Origin: Desulfitobacterium dehalogenans ATCC 51507
Lineage (GTDB): Bacteria > Bacillota > Desulfitobacteriia > Desulfitobacteriales > Desulfitobacteriaceae
NCBI RefSeq assembly: GCF_000243155.2
Contig: NC_018017.1
Location: forward strand, 1,054,001-1,118,000
Length of the DNA: 64,000 bases
Direction: 5' to 3'
The notes beneath the pieces are model-generated. The model did no database searches and was not told the DNA's origin. It saw nothing but the letters and a program-made list of their open reading frames with translations. This document shows, piece after piece, positions 49,671-59,900 of the stretch. The translations under genes and the position numbers were made by a program. How positions within the stretch are numbered: position 1 is the first letter of the stretch; each line of letters starts with the position of its first letter.

Positions 49671-49699
49671 TTTACACAGGAATATTTTGCTAGTATGAT
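49671..49699 (+). promoter_or_regulatory. Promoter of the glycine-zipper cargo gene
   Basis: TTTACA (49671-49676) and TATGAT (49694-49699) are separated by 17 bases inside the late operon. It drives only the gene at 49731, which is closed by its own terminator. Confidence 0.75.
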
Positions 49700-49730
49700 T
49701 AATGCAAATGTGTGAACGGAGGAGATGTGT

Positions 49731-50240
49731 GTGGCCAGTGCTCTAGTTAATTTAATCGAAGGATTGCCCCTTAAAGACCCTGAAGCTCAATTGGAAATTA
49801 AATTTGATGATGAATATTTGATAATCGAAGAGAGAAGCTTTAAAGTATTCAAAACAGTTATAGAGAATACGTTTAAAATCCCGCTATGCAATATCTTGGA
49901 TACTATCGTTACGACAGAAAAAGAGGTTGTCGATAAGGATAAAAGTGCTATAGGAAGAGGTGTACTAGGTGGGGCGATATTCGGTCCTGCCGGGTTAATT
50001 TTAGGTGGAATGTCTGGGATTGGAACTAAAAAGAAGAAAGAAACCATTTGGGTTTATATAGTGTCCTTTGTGTCATCTGGTGGGGAAATAAAAAATATTA
50101 CATTCAAAATGTCATTTGTGATGAAAAGCGTTACAGATAAATTTGATAAAACCCTCAAAAAGAAACTGGATTCAATTGAGAGAAGTGAAGAGGTTAAGAA
50201 GATCCTCACAAAAACGGATCAAAAGGAATTCTTGCTATAA
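49731..50240 (+). CDS. PH-like protein with glycine-zipper segment (cargo)
   Basis: The protein has 169 residues from GTG 49731, six bases after GGAGGAG. An N-terminal beta domain (AQLEIKFDDEYLIIEERSFKVF) and a C-terminal beta region flank a glycine-rich hydrophobic segment (GRGVLGGAIFGPAGLILGGMSGIG), probably membrane-inserting. It has its own promoter and terminator within the tail operon, the definition of a moron. A superinfection-exclusion role is possible but unproven. Confidence 0.65.
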   Translation: MASALVNLIEGLPLKDPEAQLEIKFDDEYLIIEERSFKVFKTVIENTFKIPLCNILDTIVTTEKEVVDKDKSAIGRGVLGGAIFGPAGLILGGMSGIGTKKKKETIWVYIVSFVSSGGEIKNITFKMSFVMKSVTDKFDKTLKKKLDSIERSEEVKKILTKTDQKEFLL

Positions 50241-50251
50241 AAAAAGATCAA

Positions 50252-50279
50252 AAGCACTCATTTAAGGGTGCTTTTTCTT
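50252..50279 (+). terminator. Terminator repeated from 41511
   Basis: AAGCACTC (50252-50259) pairs with GGGTGCTT (50266-50273), followed by TTTC. The right side is identical over 22 bases to the copy at 41520-41541. Confidence 0.8.
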
Positions 50280-50301
50280 ATGCCTAAAAGGAGGCGGTGA
50301 C

Positions 50302-52311
50302 GTGGCGACTGTTAGTTCTACCCTAAAAATGTTTGATGCAATGAGCACCCCTTTACAAAACATTACTCAGGGCATGAATATGATGATTTCGACAATGAAT
50401 CAAATGCAAAACGCAGCAGAAAGAAATACGAATATTGATAGGACTTTGACAGTAGCCAAAGAGAGAATTGCCGCTGCAGAAACAGAAATAGCCAAGGCAA
50501 TTAGAGAATCCGAAGAAGCTCAGAACAGATTTAATCGGTCAATGGATAAAGGTCAGGGCATAGCTAATTCACTAACTGGCAAGATCAAGGGATTTGTGGG
50601 GGCATATCTCGGTGCTTCAGCTTTTCAAAAAGGTGCCAGTATTATAAAAGAATGGACAGGGCTTGCCGACATACAGATTTCTTCTGATCGCCAACTTGCC
50701 ACTGTAATGAAAAATATGGGTGCGACAGAAGCTGAATTTGAAGCCATAAAGCAACGCGCATCCCAAGTACAGCTCGAGACGACTTATGATAGTGGAGCAC
50801 TGCTTGGAGGCGCAGGTGAACTTGCAACATATCTTGGCACTGGCGAAGCTATCGAAGCAATGATGGGTACGTTAGCAAATTACGCTGCTGGAATGGGAGG
50901 CATGGAAATCGATAAAAGGGCTATGGTGGAATATGCAACTCAACTTGGAAAGGCTTTAGATGGACAATTTGATGGTCTTGCCAAAAAAGGGTTTGTCGTT
51001 ACGGACGCTCAAAAAGCTATAATTGAAAAAGGTACTGAAATGGAAAGAGTTGCAGTAATAGCAGATATAATCAACCAGTCGTGGAGTGGGCTTGCAGAAG
51101 CCCTAGCGAATACCCCAGAGGGTCAGATTTTACAAATGAAAAACACATGGGACGGCATAAAAGAAACCGTTGGAACTTACTTATACCCAGCCGTTTTAAG
51201 ATTTTTTAATACCTTAAATTCTAACCTTCCGCAGGCGCAAGGCTTGATGATGATCTTTGCAAATGCTGCAATATTTATCATGACCGCGCTGGGAGGAATT
51301 ATAAATGCAGCTGCATGGCTTGGTAACGTAATTCAAAACAATTGGGGAGTAATAGAACCTATCCTTGTGGCTATTGGGGCGGCCTTGACGACATGGGCAG
51401 TTGCGCAAATTCCCGCATTAGTAACCAGTCTATGGAAGATGGTCCCACCGATAGCGGCAGCAGCAAAAGAGTGGTTGCTTGTCAACTGGCCCATCCTCCT
51501 TATCGGTGCCGCTATAGGTTTTGTGCTTTACGCCATGATCAAATGGGGCGATGCCACTGTTGAGGTCATAGGTTTCGTTGGCGGGCTATTCGGCATTCTA
51601 TTTGGATTTCTGTACAATAAGTTCGCCAGCTTTGCTAACATAGTCTTATCTGTTGCTGAATTTTTTGTTAATGTATGGCAAGACCCGGTTTATGCTGTAA
51701 AAAAACTCTTTTATGATCTGTCAATCAATGCACTTGAGTATATGACTAACATCGCTAAAGGCATTGAGGGTGTTATCAATAAAATCCCTGGACTGCATAT
51801 AGACATCACGTCGGGCATGGAAGGTCTACTAGACAAGCTAAAGAGCGCACGCGACGACCTGAAGAGCGAAGCGGATGTCGTCAACCTAATGCGATTCGAG
51901 CAAAAAGATTATGGAGAAGCTTTTGACATGGGTCGAAATGTCGGAAAAAAAATAGGCTCAGCAGCCGTGGACGGTGTGCAAGGAGCCTTTAACTCTTTGA
52001 GCAATCTATTTAAAGCCCCAGGCGATTTAGGGGGCACTACGGGTTGGGGTGAAGATGGCATCCCCAGTGTGGACGAAGTAGGGACAGTCGGCAAAATCAA
52101 AGACAAAGTGGATATCTCCAGCGAGGACATCAAGATCATGCGGGAGTTAGCAGAAATGAAGAACATCCAGAATTATGTTACATTGACACCGAATTTAACT
52201 GTCAATACAGGCGATATCCGCAATGGAGAAGATACGGATACCATTATAGTTAAGCTCAAGACATTTCTTGAACAGGAAATTGCCTCATCAGCTTCGGCAG
52301 TGTATTCATAA
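50302..52311 (+). CDS. Tail tape measure protein
   Basis: The 669-residue protein starts at GTG 50302, after GGAGGCGG. A coiled-coil N-terminus (about 10-75) precedes helical regions and four or so membrane-like segments between about 310 and 460 (IFIMTALGGIINAAAWLG, IGAAIGFVLYAMIKWG, VIGFVGGLFGILFGFLYNK). It lies just after the chaperone, as usual, and sets tail length. Confidence 0.92.
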   Translation: MATVSSTLKMFDAMSTPLQNITQGMNMMISTMNQMQNAAERNTNIDRTLTVAKERIAAAETEIAKAIRESEEAQNRFNRSMDKGQGIANSLTGKIKGFVGAYLGASAFQKGASIIKEWTGLADIQISSDRQLATVMKNMGATEAEFEAIKQRASQVQLETTYDSGALLGGAGELATYLGTGEAIEAMMGTLANYAAGMGGMEIDKRAMVEYATQLGKALDGQFDGLAKKGFVVTDAQKAIIEKGTEMERVAVIADIINQSWSGLAEALANTPEGQILQMKNTWDGIKETVGTYLYPAVLRFFNTLNSNLPQAQGLMMIFANAAIFIMTALGGIINAAAWLGNVIQNNWGVIEPILVAIGAALTTWAVAQIPALVTSLWKMVPPIAAAAKEWLLVNWPILLIGAAIGFVLYAMIKWGDATVEVIGFVGGLFGILFGFLYNKFASFANIVLSVAEFFVNVWQDPVYAVKKLFYDLSINALEYMTNIAKGIEGVINKIPGLHIDITSGMEGLLDKLKSARDDLKSEADVVNLMRFEQKDYGEAFDMGRNVGKKIGSAAVDGVQGAFNSLSNLFKAPGDLGGTTGWGEDGIPSVDEVGTVGKIKDKVDISSEDIKIMRELAEMKNIQNYVTLTPNLTVNTGDIRNGEDTDTIIVKLKTFLEQEIASSASAVYS

Positions 52312-52329
52312 AGATAAGGAGTGTAGTAA

Positions 52330-52503
52330 ATGAGTAATATTGATCTTGATGCTCTGGAAAAGTCAGTCTTGAAAGATTTTCATGATAGAAATATTGCGGA
52401 AGATAAACTTCCCGAACTTACTGAACAGATCGCGGAAATTGCGGTGAGAATTGCAGTCATTACCGTTGCCAAGATATTGAATTTACCAGAATCGCCGACA
52501 TGA
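52330..52503 (+). CDS. Small tail-region protein
   Basis: The 57-residue frame from ATG 52330 (AAGGAG upstream) reads MSNIDLDALEKSVLKDFHDR followed by an amphipathic helix. It lies between tape measure and LysM baseplate genes. Function unknown. Confidence 0.6.
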   Translation: MSNIDLDALEKSVLKDFHDRNIAEDKLPELTEQIAEIAVRIAVITVAKILNLPESPT

Positions 52504-52543
52504 ACATTTGGATTTATTCCTTAGTAAAGGCAGGTGATCACCC

Positions 52544-53215
52544 ATGTCCTACAGTATCGAACTCAGCTTTAACAACCGGGAAGAATTCTTCGAGATCCCC
52601 ATCATGCCGGGAAGCATCGAAGCCAGTGAATCCAGCTCAAATAAAACCTATGACATTATTGCCTTGGGTGAAATCAATGTCATAAAGGCCCCTAAGCTCA
52701 GCGGGTACGGATTCAGCAGCATCTTTCCGGCTCAGCGCTATCCGTTTGTGATAGCACAAAGACTCTTGCAACCAATCGAATATGTTCAACTTATCATCAA
52801 GTGGATGGAGTCTAAGCGGCCCATCCGCTTTGTTTTTGTCTCAGATCGTTTTGATATCAATACCTTAGCCAGCATCGAAGGCTTTGATTGGAAAGAGGTC
52901 GCCGGTGGCTCAGGTGATATTGAATACTCCATTAAGTTAAAAAAATATGTCTCCTATGCGGCCAAAAAGGTGCCTAATGTAACGCCCATCTATACCGCAG
53001 CATCCACGGCACTAATGCCGCCTCCTGCGCCTGCCAGGCCAAACGAAACAAAGCCACCTAAGACCTATACATTGGTAGCTGGGGACACTCTGTGGGCAGT
53101 AGCGCAAAAGCATCTAGGCAATGGTGCGCGTTGGCCAGAGATACAAAAGCTAAATGGGATTACGGATGCGGAGATTAAGCGGCTGCAGATTGGCCGGGTG
53201 CTCAAGCTGCCATAA
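52544..53215 (+). CDS. LysM baseplate hub protein (XkdP-like)
   Basis: The 223-residue protein has an N-terminal phage domain (NREEFFEIPIMPGSIEASESSSN) and a C-terminal LysM motif (YTLVAGDTLWAVAQKHLGNG, then WPEIQKLNGIT and RLQIGRVLKLP). It is the T4 gp53-like/XkdP unit that links hub and peptidoglycan. Confidence 0.9.
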   Translation: MSYSIELSFNNREEFFEIPIMPGSIEASESSSNKTYDIIALGEINVIKAPKLSGYGFSSIFPAQRYPFVIAQRLLQPIEYVQLIIKWMESKRPIRFVFVSDRFDINTLASIEGFDWKEVAGGSGDIEYSIKLKKYVSYAAKKVPNVTPIYTAASTALMPPPAPARPNETKPPKTYTLVAGDTLWAVAQKHLGNGARWPEIQKLNGITDAEIKRLQIGRVLKLP

Positions 53216-53227
53216 GGAGGGTTGCCC

Positions 53228-54214
53228 ATGTTAACAGTGTTTATTGACAAAAAGGATGGAAACGTGTGGAATATCTCCCAGCTCGTTGCCGATGTGACGT
53301 GGAAGACCAGCCGGATCGGGAAGGCCGGGAGCCTGAGCTTCACTCTCATCAAAAATTCTCCGGACCAGGACCAATCCTTCAGCTATGCCAATGGAGACAT
53401 TGTCTATGTGCAGATGAAGGATGGCACCAAAGTGTTCTATGGCTATATCTTTAGCATAGACGGCGGCAAGGACGAAGCGGTCAAAATCACCTGCTATGAC
53501 CAGCTGCGCTATCTCATGGCCAGTGACACCTATGTTCTTGCCAATGTCACGGCCTCTGAGGTGGTGAAGCAGATAGCTACTGACTTCAAGCTTAAGCTTG
53601 GGAGAATTGATGATACGGAATATCGAATCCCGACCATGTCCGAAGATAATCAAAAGCTAATGGACATCATCTGCAAAGCCCTGGATATTACCCTGATCAA
53701 TTCCGGCAAGAACTATGTCTTCTTTGACGATTTCGGGACCTTAACAGTTCGGAATATTGAGGACCTGAAGCTGGATTTCATCATTGGAGACAACAGCTTA
53801 ATGACGGATTACAGCCATAAGGTATCCATTGATGAGGATACCTATAATAGGATTAAGCTCTATCGTGATAACGAGGATACAGGTATGAGAGACACCTATA
53901 TTACTCAGCATAGTGGCAACATGGCTAAATGGGGAGTGCTGCAGCTTAGTCAATCGGTGGATGAAAAGATGAATGATGCCCAAATCAGCGAGATGATTGA
54001 CACGCTCATCGCAATAAAAAATAAGGAGACTAGGATCCTGAAAATTGAGGCTATTGGTGACATTCGAGTGAGAGCCGGTCGGTACGTACAGATCATCATT
54101 GAAGAGTATGGGATAAATCAGCCTTTTTTAGTTGACGAATGCACTCATAACTTTGATGGTGTGAACTATACCATGACGTTAGATCTGAGAGTGTTTCTAA
54201 GACCTTCCTCCTAA
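53228..54214 (+). CDS. Baseplate hub protein (XkdQ-like)
   Basis: The protein has 328 residues from ATG 53228, after AAGGAGGG. It begins LTVFIDKKDGNVWNISQLVADVTWKTSRIGKAGSLSF and has the phage late control D/gpD-like layout. It follows the LysM gene as in PBSX. It sits at the tip of the tube. Confidence 0.85.
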   Translation: MLTVFIDKKDGNVWNISQLVADVTWKTSRIGKAGSLSFTLIKNSPDQDQSFSYANGDIVYVQMKDGTKVFYGYIFSIDGGKDEAVKITCYDQLRYLMASDTYVLANVTASEVVKQIATDFKLKLGRIDDTEYRIPTMSEDNQKLMDIICKALDITLINSGKNYVFFDDFGTLTVRNIEDLKLDFIIGDNSLMTDYSHKVSIDEDTYNRIKLYRDNEDTGMRDTYITQHSGNMAKWGVLQLSQSVDEKMNDAQISEMIDTLIAIKNKETRILKIEAIGDIRVRAGRYVQIIIEEYGINQPFLVDECTHNFDGVNYTMTLDLRVFLRPSS

Positions 54215-54228
54215 AGAAAGGTGATTGA

Positions 54229-54588
54229 ATGCCAAGTTTATTGGATTTGATTAAAACAGCTAGTGGTGATGCTCTGAATGCATCGAATCCCGTGAATATC
54301 CTTTTTGGTGAAGTCTTAACTGTAAATCCGTTGAGTGTGAAAGTCGACCAACGCTTTACACTGCCGGCGGATTTTTTAATTGTTCCGGAAAGCTTGATCA
54401 GGTATGAGGTGGACTTAAAACATATGCACCAATACACCGATGATGGGTCACCAAATAACACTTCGGAAGCCTTAACTTCCAAAATCGTGATTCGTTCCGG
54501 GCTTGCCGCAGGGAATAAAGTTTTGATGCTTAGGGTCCAAGGCGGTCAGCGTTATGTCGTTTTAGATAAGGTGGTGACAGGCTCATGA
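54229..54588 (+). CDS. DUF2577 baseplate protein (XkdR-like)
   Basis: The 119-residue protein includes the family core LFGEVLTVNPLSVKVDQRFTLPADFLIVPESLI and ends in GNKVLMLRVQGGQRYVVLDKV, a small OB-type baseplate/spike protein. It overlaps the next gene by four bases. Confidence 0.88.
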   Translation: MPSLLDLIKTASGDALNASNPVNILFGEVLTVNPLSVKVDQRFTLPADFLIVPESLIRYEVDLKHMHQYTDDGSPNNTSEALTSKIVIRSGLAAGNKVLMLRVQGGQRYVVLDKVVTGS

Positions 54589-54986
54589 TACCTACAGGCG
54601 GGAGTATTGCTAACGAAACAATAGAATACATCGAGCAGCCGTCCCTCACGTGGAAACTCGACCCGACAAAAGAACGAATCTCCGGGCGCTTAGATGGTTT
54701 GGAGTCAGTGAAGCAATCAGTCTCGAAGATTCTACAGACACAACGCTTCCGGCATTTGATTTATACCCCGAATTATGGGGCTGAGTTAGATAAGCTGATC
54801 GGCATGAATCCGGTTTTTGTGAAGTCCGAAGCTACCAGGATGCTCCAAGAGGCCCTGACCCAGGATGACCGGATCACAGGAGTTGAGGATGTGCGGACTA
54901 CAACCACCGGAGACAACTTGCTTGTTGAATTCACGGTCATCAGTACCTATGGCAACCTTGAGATGAGCCAGGAGGTGAGTGGCTAA
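54585..54986 (+). CDS. DUF2634 baseplate wedge protein (XkdS/gp25-like)
   Basis: The 133-residue protein shows TWKLDPTKERISGRLDGLESVKQSVSKILQTQRF and YTPNYGAELDKLIG, the gp25-like core. It overlaps the baseplate J gene by one base. Confidence 0.88.
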   Translation: MIPTGGSIANETIEYIEQPSLTWKLDPTKERISGRLDGLESVKQSVSKILQTQRFRHLIYTPNYGAELDKLIGMNPVFVKSEATRMLQEALTQDDRITGVEDVRTTTTGDNLLVEFTVISTYGNLEMSQEVSG

Positions 54987-56065
54987 TGTATGAGAATCAG
55001 ACCTATGATACGATCCTGGCCAGAATGCTTACGCGAGTGCCGAACACCGTAGATAAGCGGGAGGGCAGTCTGATTTTTGATGCCCTGGCACCTGCAGCGG
55101 CTGAGCTTGCTCAAGCCTACGCAGAGTTGGATATTAACAATAATCTTATTTTTGCAGATACGGCCAGTGAGGAATATTTAACAAGACGGGCTGCTGAATT
55201 CGGGATTAACCGGAAAGAGGCCACGAAAGCCCGACGCAGGGGAGAATTCTTCGACAATACTAATGCTCCTCTTAACATTCCGATAGGTAGCCGCTACAGT
55301 ATCGGCGGGCTGAATTATACAGCCATTGAGCAGATCAGTACCGGGGTATTTGCGCTGGAATGCGAAACATCGGGAACAGCGGGTAATCGGCAGTTTGGGA
55401 CACTACTACCTATCACCTATGTCAATGACTTGGCAAGAGCAGAACTCACCGATGTGCTAGTTCCAGGGGAGGATGAGGAGACGGATGAGGCTCTACGCTC
55501 CCGGTATTATGAGACAGTTAACGAACCGGCTTTTGGCGGGAATATTGCTGATTATAAGCAGAAAATCAATGCTATCAACGGTGTCGGGGGAACGAAAGTT
55601 TTTCCAACATGGGCAGGCGGTGGGACCGTGAAATGCACGATTATTGCTGCTGACTGGGAAGAGCCGTCCCCGGCACTTGTTGAAGAGGTGCAGACGATTA
55701 TCGATCCGGAAGAGAATCAGGGGGAGGGCCTGGGGCAGGCCCCTATTGGTCATGCTGTGACCATTTCCGGTGTAGATGTGGTCACTGTGAATGTGGAAAC
55801 AACGCTTACTCTAGCACCAGGAGTAACACCTGGGCAGGTTCAATCCGATGTAGAAGCGGTCATAGAAGCCTATCTTCTGGAACAGAGAAAGACGTGGGCT
55901 GCTCAAACTCAGATCATCGTCAGGACGGCGCAAATTGATGCCAGAATGCTTACAGTCCAAGGTGTGGAAGATGTGTCTGGAACAATGCTGAACGGCGTGG
56001 ATGCCAATCTTGTGCTTGATGAGGAGGAAATTCCAAGCCTGGGGACGGTGGTTATAAATGAGTAA
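54986..56065 (+). CDS. Baseplate J-like protein (XkdT-like)
   Basis: The 359-residue protein begins YENQTYDTILARMLTRVPNTVDKREGSLIFDALAPAAAELAQAY, has a central baseplate J region (SYETVNEPAFGGNIADYKQKI area) and ends GTMLNGVDANLVLDEEEIPSLG. It forms the wedge ring. It overlaps the next gene by eight bases. Confidence 0.93.
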   Translation: MYENQTYDTILARMLTRVPNTVDKREGSLIFDALAPAAAELAQAYAELDINNNLIFADTASEEYLTRRAAEFGINRKEATKARRRGEFFDNTNAPLNIPIGSRYSIGGLNYTAIEQISTGVFALECETSGTAGNRQFGTLLPITYVNDLARAELTDVLVPGEDEETDEALRSRYYETVNEPAFGGNIADYKQKINAINGVGGTKVFPTWAGGGTVKCTIIAADWEEPSPALVEEVQTIIDPEENQGEGLGQAPIGHAVTISGVDVVTVNVETTLTLAPGVTPGQVQSDVEAVIEAYLLEQRKTWAAQTQIIVRTAQIDARMLTVQGVEDVSGTMLNGVDANLVLDEEEIPSLGTVVINE

Positions 56066-56645
56066 GTCGATTAGGGAGTATTGGCCAGAATACTACGACA
56101 ACATATTAGACTTCTTTAAATTAGCTGAGACAGAGGATGTTGAGATACAGGACTTAGAAACGGCTATCAATCAATTACTGAATGATCAATTTGTCCTCAC
56201 TTCTGGTTATGAGGCGATAAAACGCCGGGAAAGAATGCTAGGTATCCAGGCTGATCCTACAACCGAAACACTGGACTTCCGGAAAAAGCGGATTATTAAC
56301 CGTTATTCAACCAAGCCACCGTTCACTATTCGCTATCTTCAGGACCGTTTAGATTTCCTGGTTGGTGAGGGTAAAGCTATCACCAGTGTGGATGTGCAGA
56401 ACTTTATCCTTTTGGTGGAGACTGCGATAGAGGATGCCGCATTATTTAGGGAATTGGAATATACGGTTAAAGCTACTAAGCCGGCGAATCTTATCTACAA
56501 TCAGAAAACAGCCTTAAGAGATGAAATAGCATTAGAAGAGCATATATCCAAGAAAGATATAAACCGGCAAAGCCGAATTGGTACAACATGGCGGCTAGGA
56601 ACAACTCCATTCGCCACATTAGGACCGGAGGTGATCATAAAATGA
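56058..56645 (+). CDS. YmfQ/XkdU-like baseplate protein (DUF2313)
   Basis: The 195-residue protein (IREYWPEYYDNILDFFKLAETED, LGIQADPTTETLDFRKKRIINRYSTKPPFTIRYLQDRL) follows baseplate J in PBSX order and belongs to the YmfQ-like group. Confidence 0.85.
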   Translation: MSKSIREYWPEYYDNILDFFKLAETEDVEIQDLETAINQLLNDQFVLTSGYEAIKRRERMLGIQADPTTETLDFRKKRIINRYSTKPPFTIRYLQDRLDFLVGEGKAITSVDVQNFILLVETAIEDAALFRELEYTVKATKPANLIYNQKTALRDEIALEEHISKKDINRQSRIGTTWRLGTTPFATLGPEVIIK

Positions 56646-56923
56646 TACCTATAACTTTCCTTGAGGATGTCGCTGATTATGTAGACGGAAGGATAACAAA
56701 GGTGGTCTTAAATGGCTACTACGAAATTACGGACTTCGATGTGAAGCAAGTCCGCGAAGGCATAATCAACATGGAATATAAGGTCCATAATGGAGCTGTC
56801 CCTTTGATTACTCTGATTGAGTTAAGGGACAGCTCCAATAATGTGATCAGCTCCAATAATGTGTATGTACCGATTACCACCGACACAATCATAACGCAGA
56901 CCATTCGGGTTAAGGAGGGGTGA
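56642..56923 (+). CDS. Small baseplate-region protein
   Basis: The protein has 93 residues from ATG 56642, after GGAGGTG, overlapping the previous stop by four bases. It is a compact beta protein (ITKVVLNGYYEITDFDVKQVREGIINMEYKV). It occurs between the XkdU-like and fibre genes; function unknown. Confidence 0.65.
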   Translation: MIPITFLEDVADYVDGRITKVVLNGYYEITDFDVKQVREGIINMEYKVHNGAVPLITLIELRDSSNNVISSNNVYVPITTDTIITQTIRVKEG

Positions 56924-56925
56924 GA

Positions 56926-59900
56926 ATGGCAAGAACTAACTGGGATTTTGATGAGATCGTAACAGAACATGATATGAATGAGATGGGTCAGCAGATGAAC
57001 GAAAGCACGGAGGCCATTGAGGTCATGAAAGCGCCTACAGGCTTTCCGAATAGGGATGATTCTATATTTTTCTTCGATAAAACAACGAGGGGCTTTACAA
57101 TACAGCCTACAGGCTCCTCGTACGAAGTATACTATCGCGGAAAGCGGTTTACGAAGACGGCTACGGAGAGTGTAACCATTGCAAACGTATCCGGCATGCA
57201 TTACATCTACTTTGATGCAAATGGAGCATTGCAAAGTAGTCAAGCGTTTCCAGGATTGAAAAATATGGTCTACATTGCTTACGTCTATTGGAATGCGGAT
57301 CAGGAGAATGCGGAATTGCAGTTTGCACCTGGAGATGAGCGCCATGGCACGGTGATGGACAAGGCGACGCATGAGCGCTTACACGCTGTAGACTGGACTC
57401 AGTGGGTGAGTGGCTTGCAACTATATGGCTATACCTTAGATGATGGTGCAACGGATGAATCTGCCCAAGTAAGCCTGAATAATGGCTTAGTGGCCGATGA
57501 GGATCTGTTCCATAATATTGTGCACAGTGATAACCCGACGGCGTTCTTTGAGCAGGTGCTACAGGGGCCGGCAATGTTGCCGGTGATGTACCGTGATGGT
57601 GCTTCAGGGACATGGATGCAGGATGAAGCGACCGAGTATCCGCTCCGGAATGTTGTAGGCGGTCGTGTGACCTACAATGAGTGGGATGGCAATGATTGGG
57701 TGCAAAGCGAGGTCCCGGATGAGGGGTTCGTGGCGTACTACGTCGTGTTCACGGGTGACGTGATTCAACCTATCAAAGTAATCCAAGGCCAACGCACGGA
57801 CGGTTCCTTAGCTGATGCTCAAGCGAATAACGATGACCGTTACATCCAGTGGGGTAGTCAGCCATTTCAGGAGTTCAAGGTTTTGTATCGGCTTATATAT
57901 CAAACCTCTAGCAGTTATACAAACGAGAGAAAAGTTGCCCTCAGGGATGTGTTAGACTTGAGAGCCGCCAAGCGTTCCCCTGGAGGCGGGGGGATTGTCC
58001 CTTCTGCTCATAGCAACTTAACTGGACTCGGTTACGCTGAAAGCGGCCACACCGGTTTTGCTAGTCAAGCCATGCTCGCTGAAGACCAAACCGCCACCGT
58101 GCCCCTCGCCCATGGTACACAGACCATCACAGCCTCGCGCACAAGCCCAGCGAAGGTGAAGATACCAGGGAGGACGATAGTGAATCTGATGGGCCGTGAT
58201 GGAAATTGCGAAGATGTGAGTAAGTGGCGTACTTATAATTGTGACTTAGCATTGGATTCAGTAAATAAAGTTTTTGGCAATTACGGAATAAAAATAACCA
58301 TTAATGGCACTGATGGCAGTATGAATAACCTTATATCTAAATACATTACTGACATGACCAAACATTATTTCTTCACAGGATATGTTAAAAATGGTAATTC
58401 TACTTTTGTTAGAATAGGAAAGGATAGTACTGGAGGCGGTAATGTTGTTTTATCTGATGGTGTTTCAGATACATCTAAATCTACGCGTGTTGGCGTAAAA
58501 TTTTCACCCAATGATTTAGCTGCTAATGACTTTTTGGTTGTTAATGTGGTAGGCAATGCCACCGAATACGCCTATGTTGACGGTATTCAGATTAACGAAA
58601 TAACTGTGGATGAATATAACAACCTTACCGTAGAACAACTCCTAGCAAAATACCCCTACGTCGATTCCGTCCAGCAACTAACAGGGGCCTATGTAAAAAA
58701 CGAGACAAACGGCTCACACCTCTATATCATGGATAGCCTTGGTGCCGGTGAGGTCTTTGAAGATGGGCAAAAGAATAAAATTTGGGAACGAAAGGTATTG
58801 GATGGGAGTTTACCGTTTGTATATCGAGCAAATTACACTAATTACAAAGCTGTGCAGATAAATTTAAATGACGGGATTGCAAATAGTTCTCCACTCGTTA
58901 CGAAATATGATGGAAAAATATTAACTGGTTCGGCAACTCCCGGATTAGACGTGGCTTATATCGACGCGAATAAAGACTTAGTTCTTTACATTTCCAACAC
59001 TGACTCCGGATGGGGGCCTGATTATAACCCTACACCCGAGGAAATTGCGGCATATTTAATGGGATGGAGGATGTATGTCACAGGAGACAGGAAGCAATTA
59101 TATAATGGAACGGGTGTTAAATCTTGGGCCAAATTGTGGGTTGGGATTGGTGAAAAACATTCAGACGACGGAAATTTAGCACCAACGACATTGGGTGGCT
59201 CTGTTGGAACTTGTCCAACCCTCATGAACGATCAAGGATATACTCCTTATGAACTCTATTATAAACTCGTCACACCCGTTATGGTTCCTGTAGAAACTGA
59301 AGGTTCACTTATGATCTCATCCGGGGATAATCAAATTACCCTTGGTGAGGGGGTTGTGGTGAGGGAAGTTGCGAAACCTAGAACTGACGGGTTAGGAAAT
59401 TATTGTGTAAATCGCAATGATTATATGGGCGCTCTCAAATATAAGCCAACATTAAATATGACAATTTATAAAAATGATACTGTAGATAATGAGAATTGGA
59501 TTGTGGATAAAAGAGATGATGGCTATTGGTTCAATAATGTAAGGATATATTCACCACCAGGAAGATTTGACACAGAGTCAGTATATTACATCACCTATTT
59601 TGCGGAGCCGTATCAGATTAGTGCATCAGCTCTGTCTGCCGAACTAACCTATGCTGAAAATCTTGGTACAGCAGTACATGATACAGTAAAAAAGGTATCG
59701 GATGTTGAAGCGGATTTGTCTGGATATAAGCTGTATCAGCACCACAAATTAGCAATTGTTAAGAGAGCTATTTCAAACCCCAATCTATTACACAACCCGG
59801 ATTTTACTGTGAACCAGCGAGGGAAAGCCAGTTATTCCACAACGAGTATGTCTAAATCTATAACTACTGATAGATGGGATTTGACAACGAATAATTCGGA

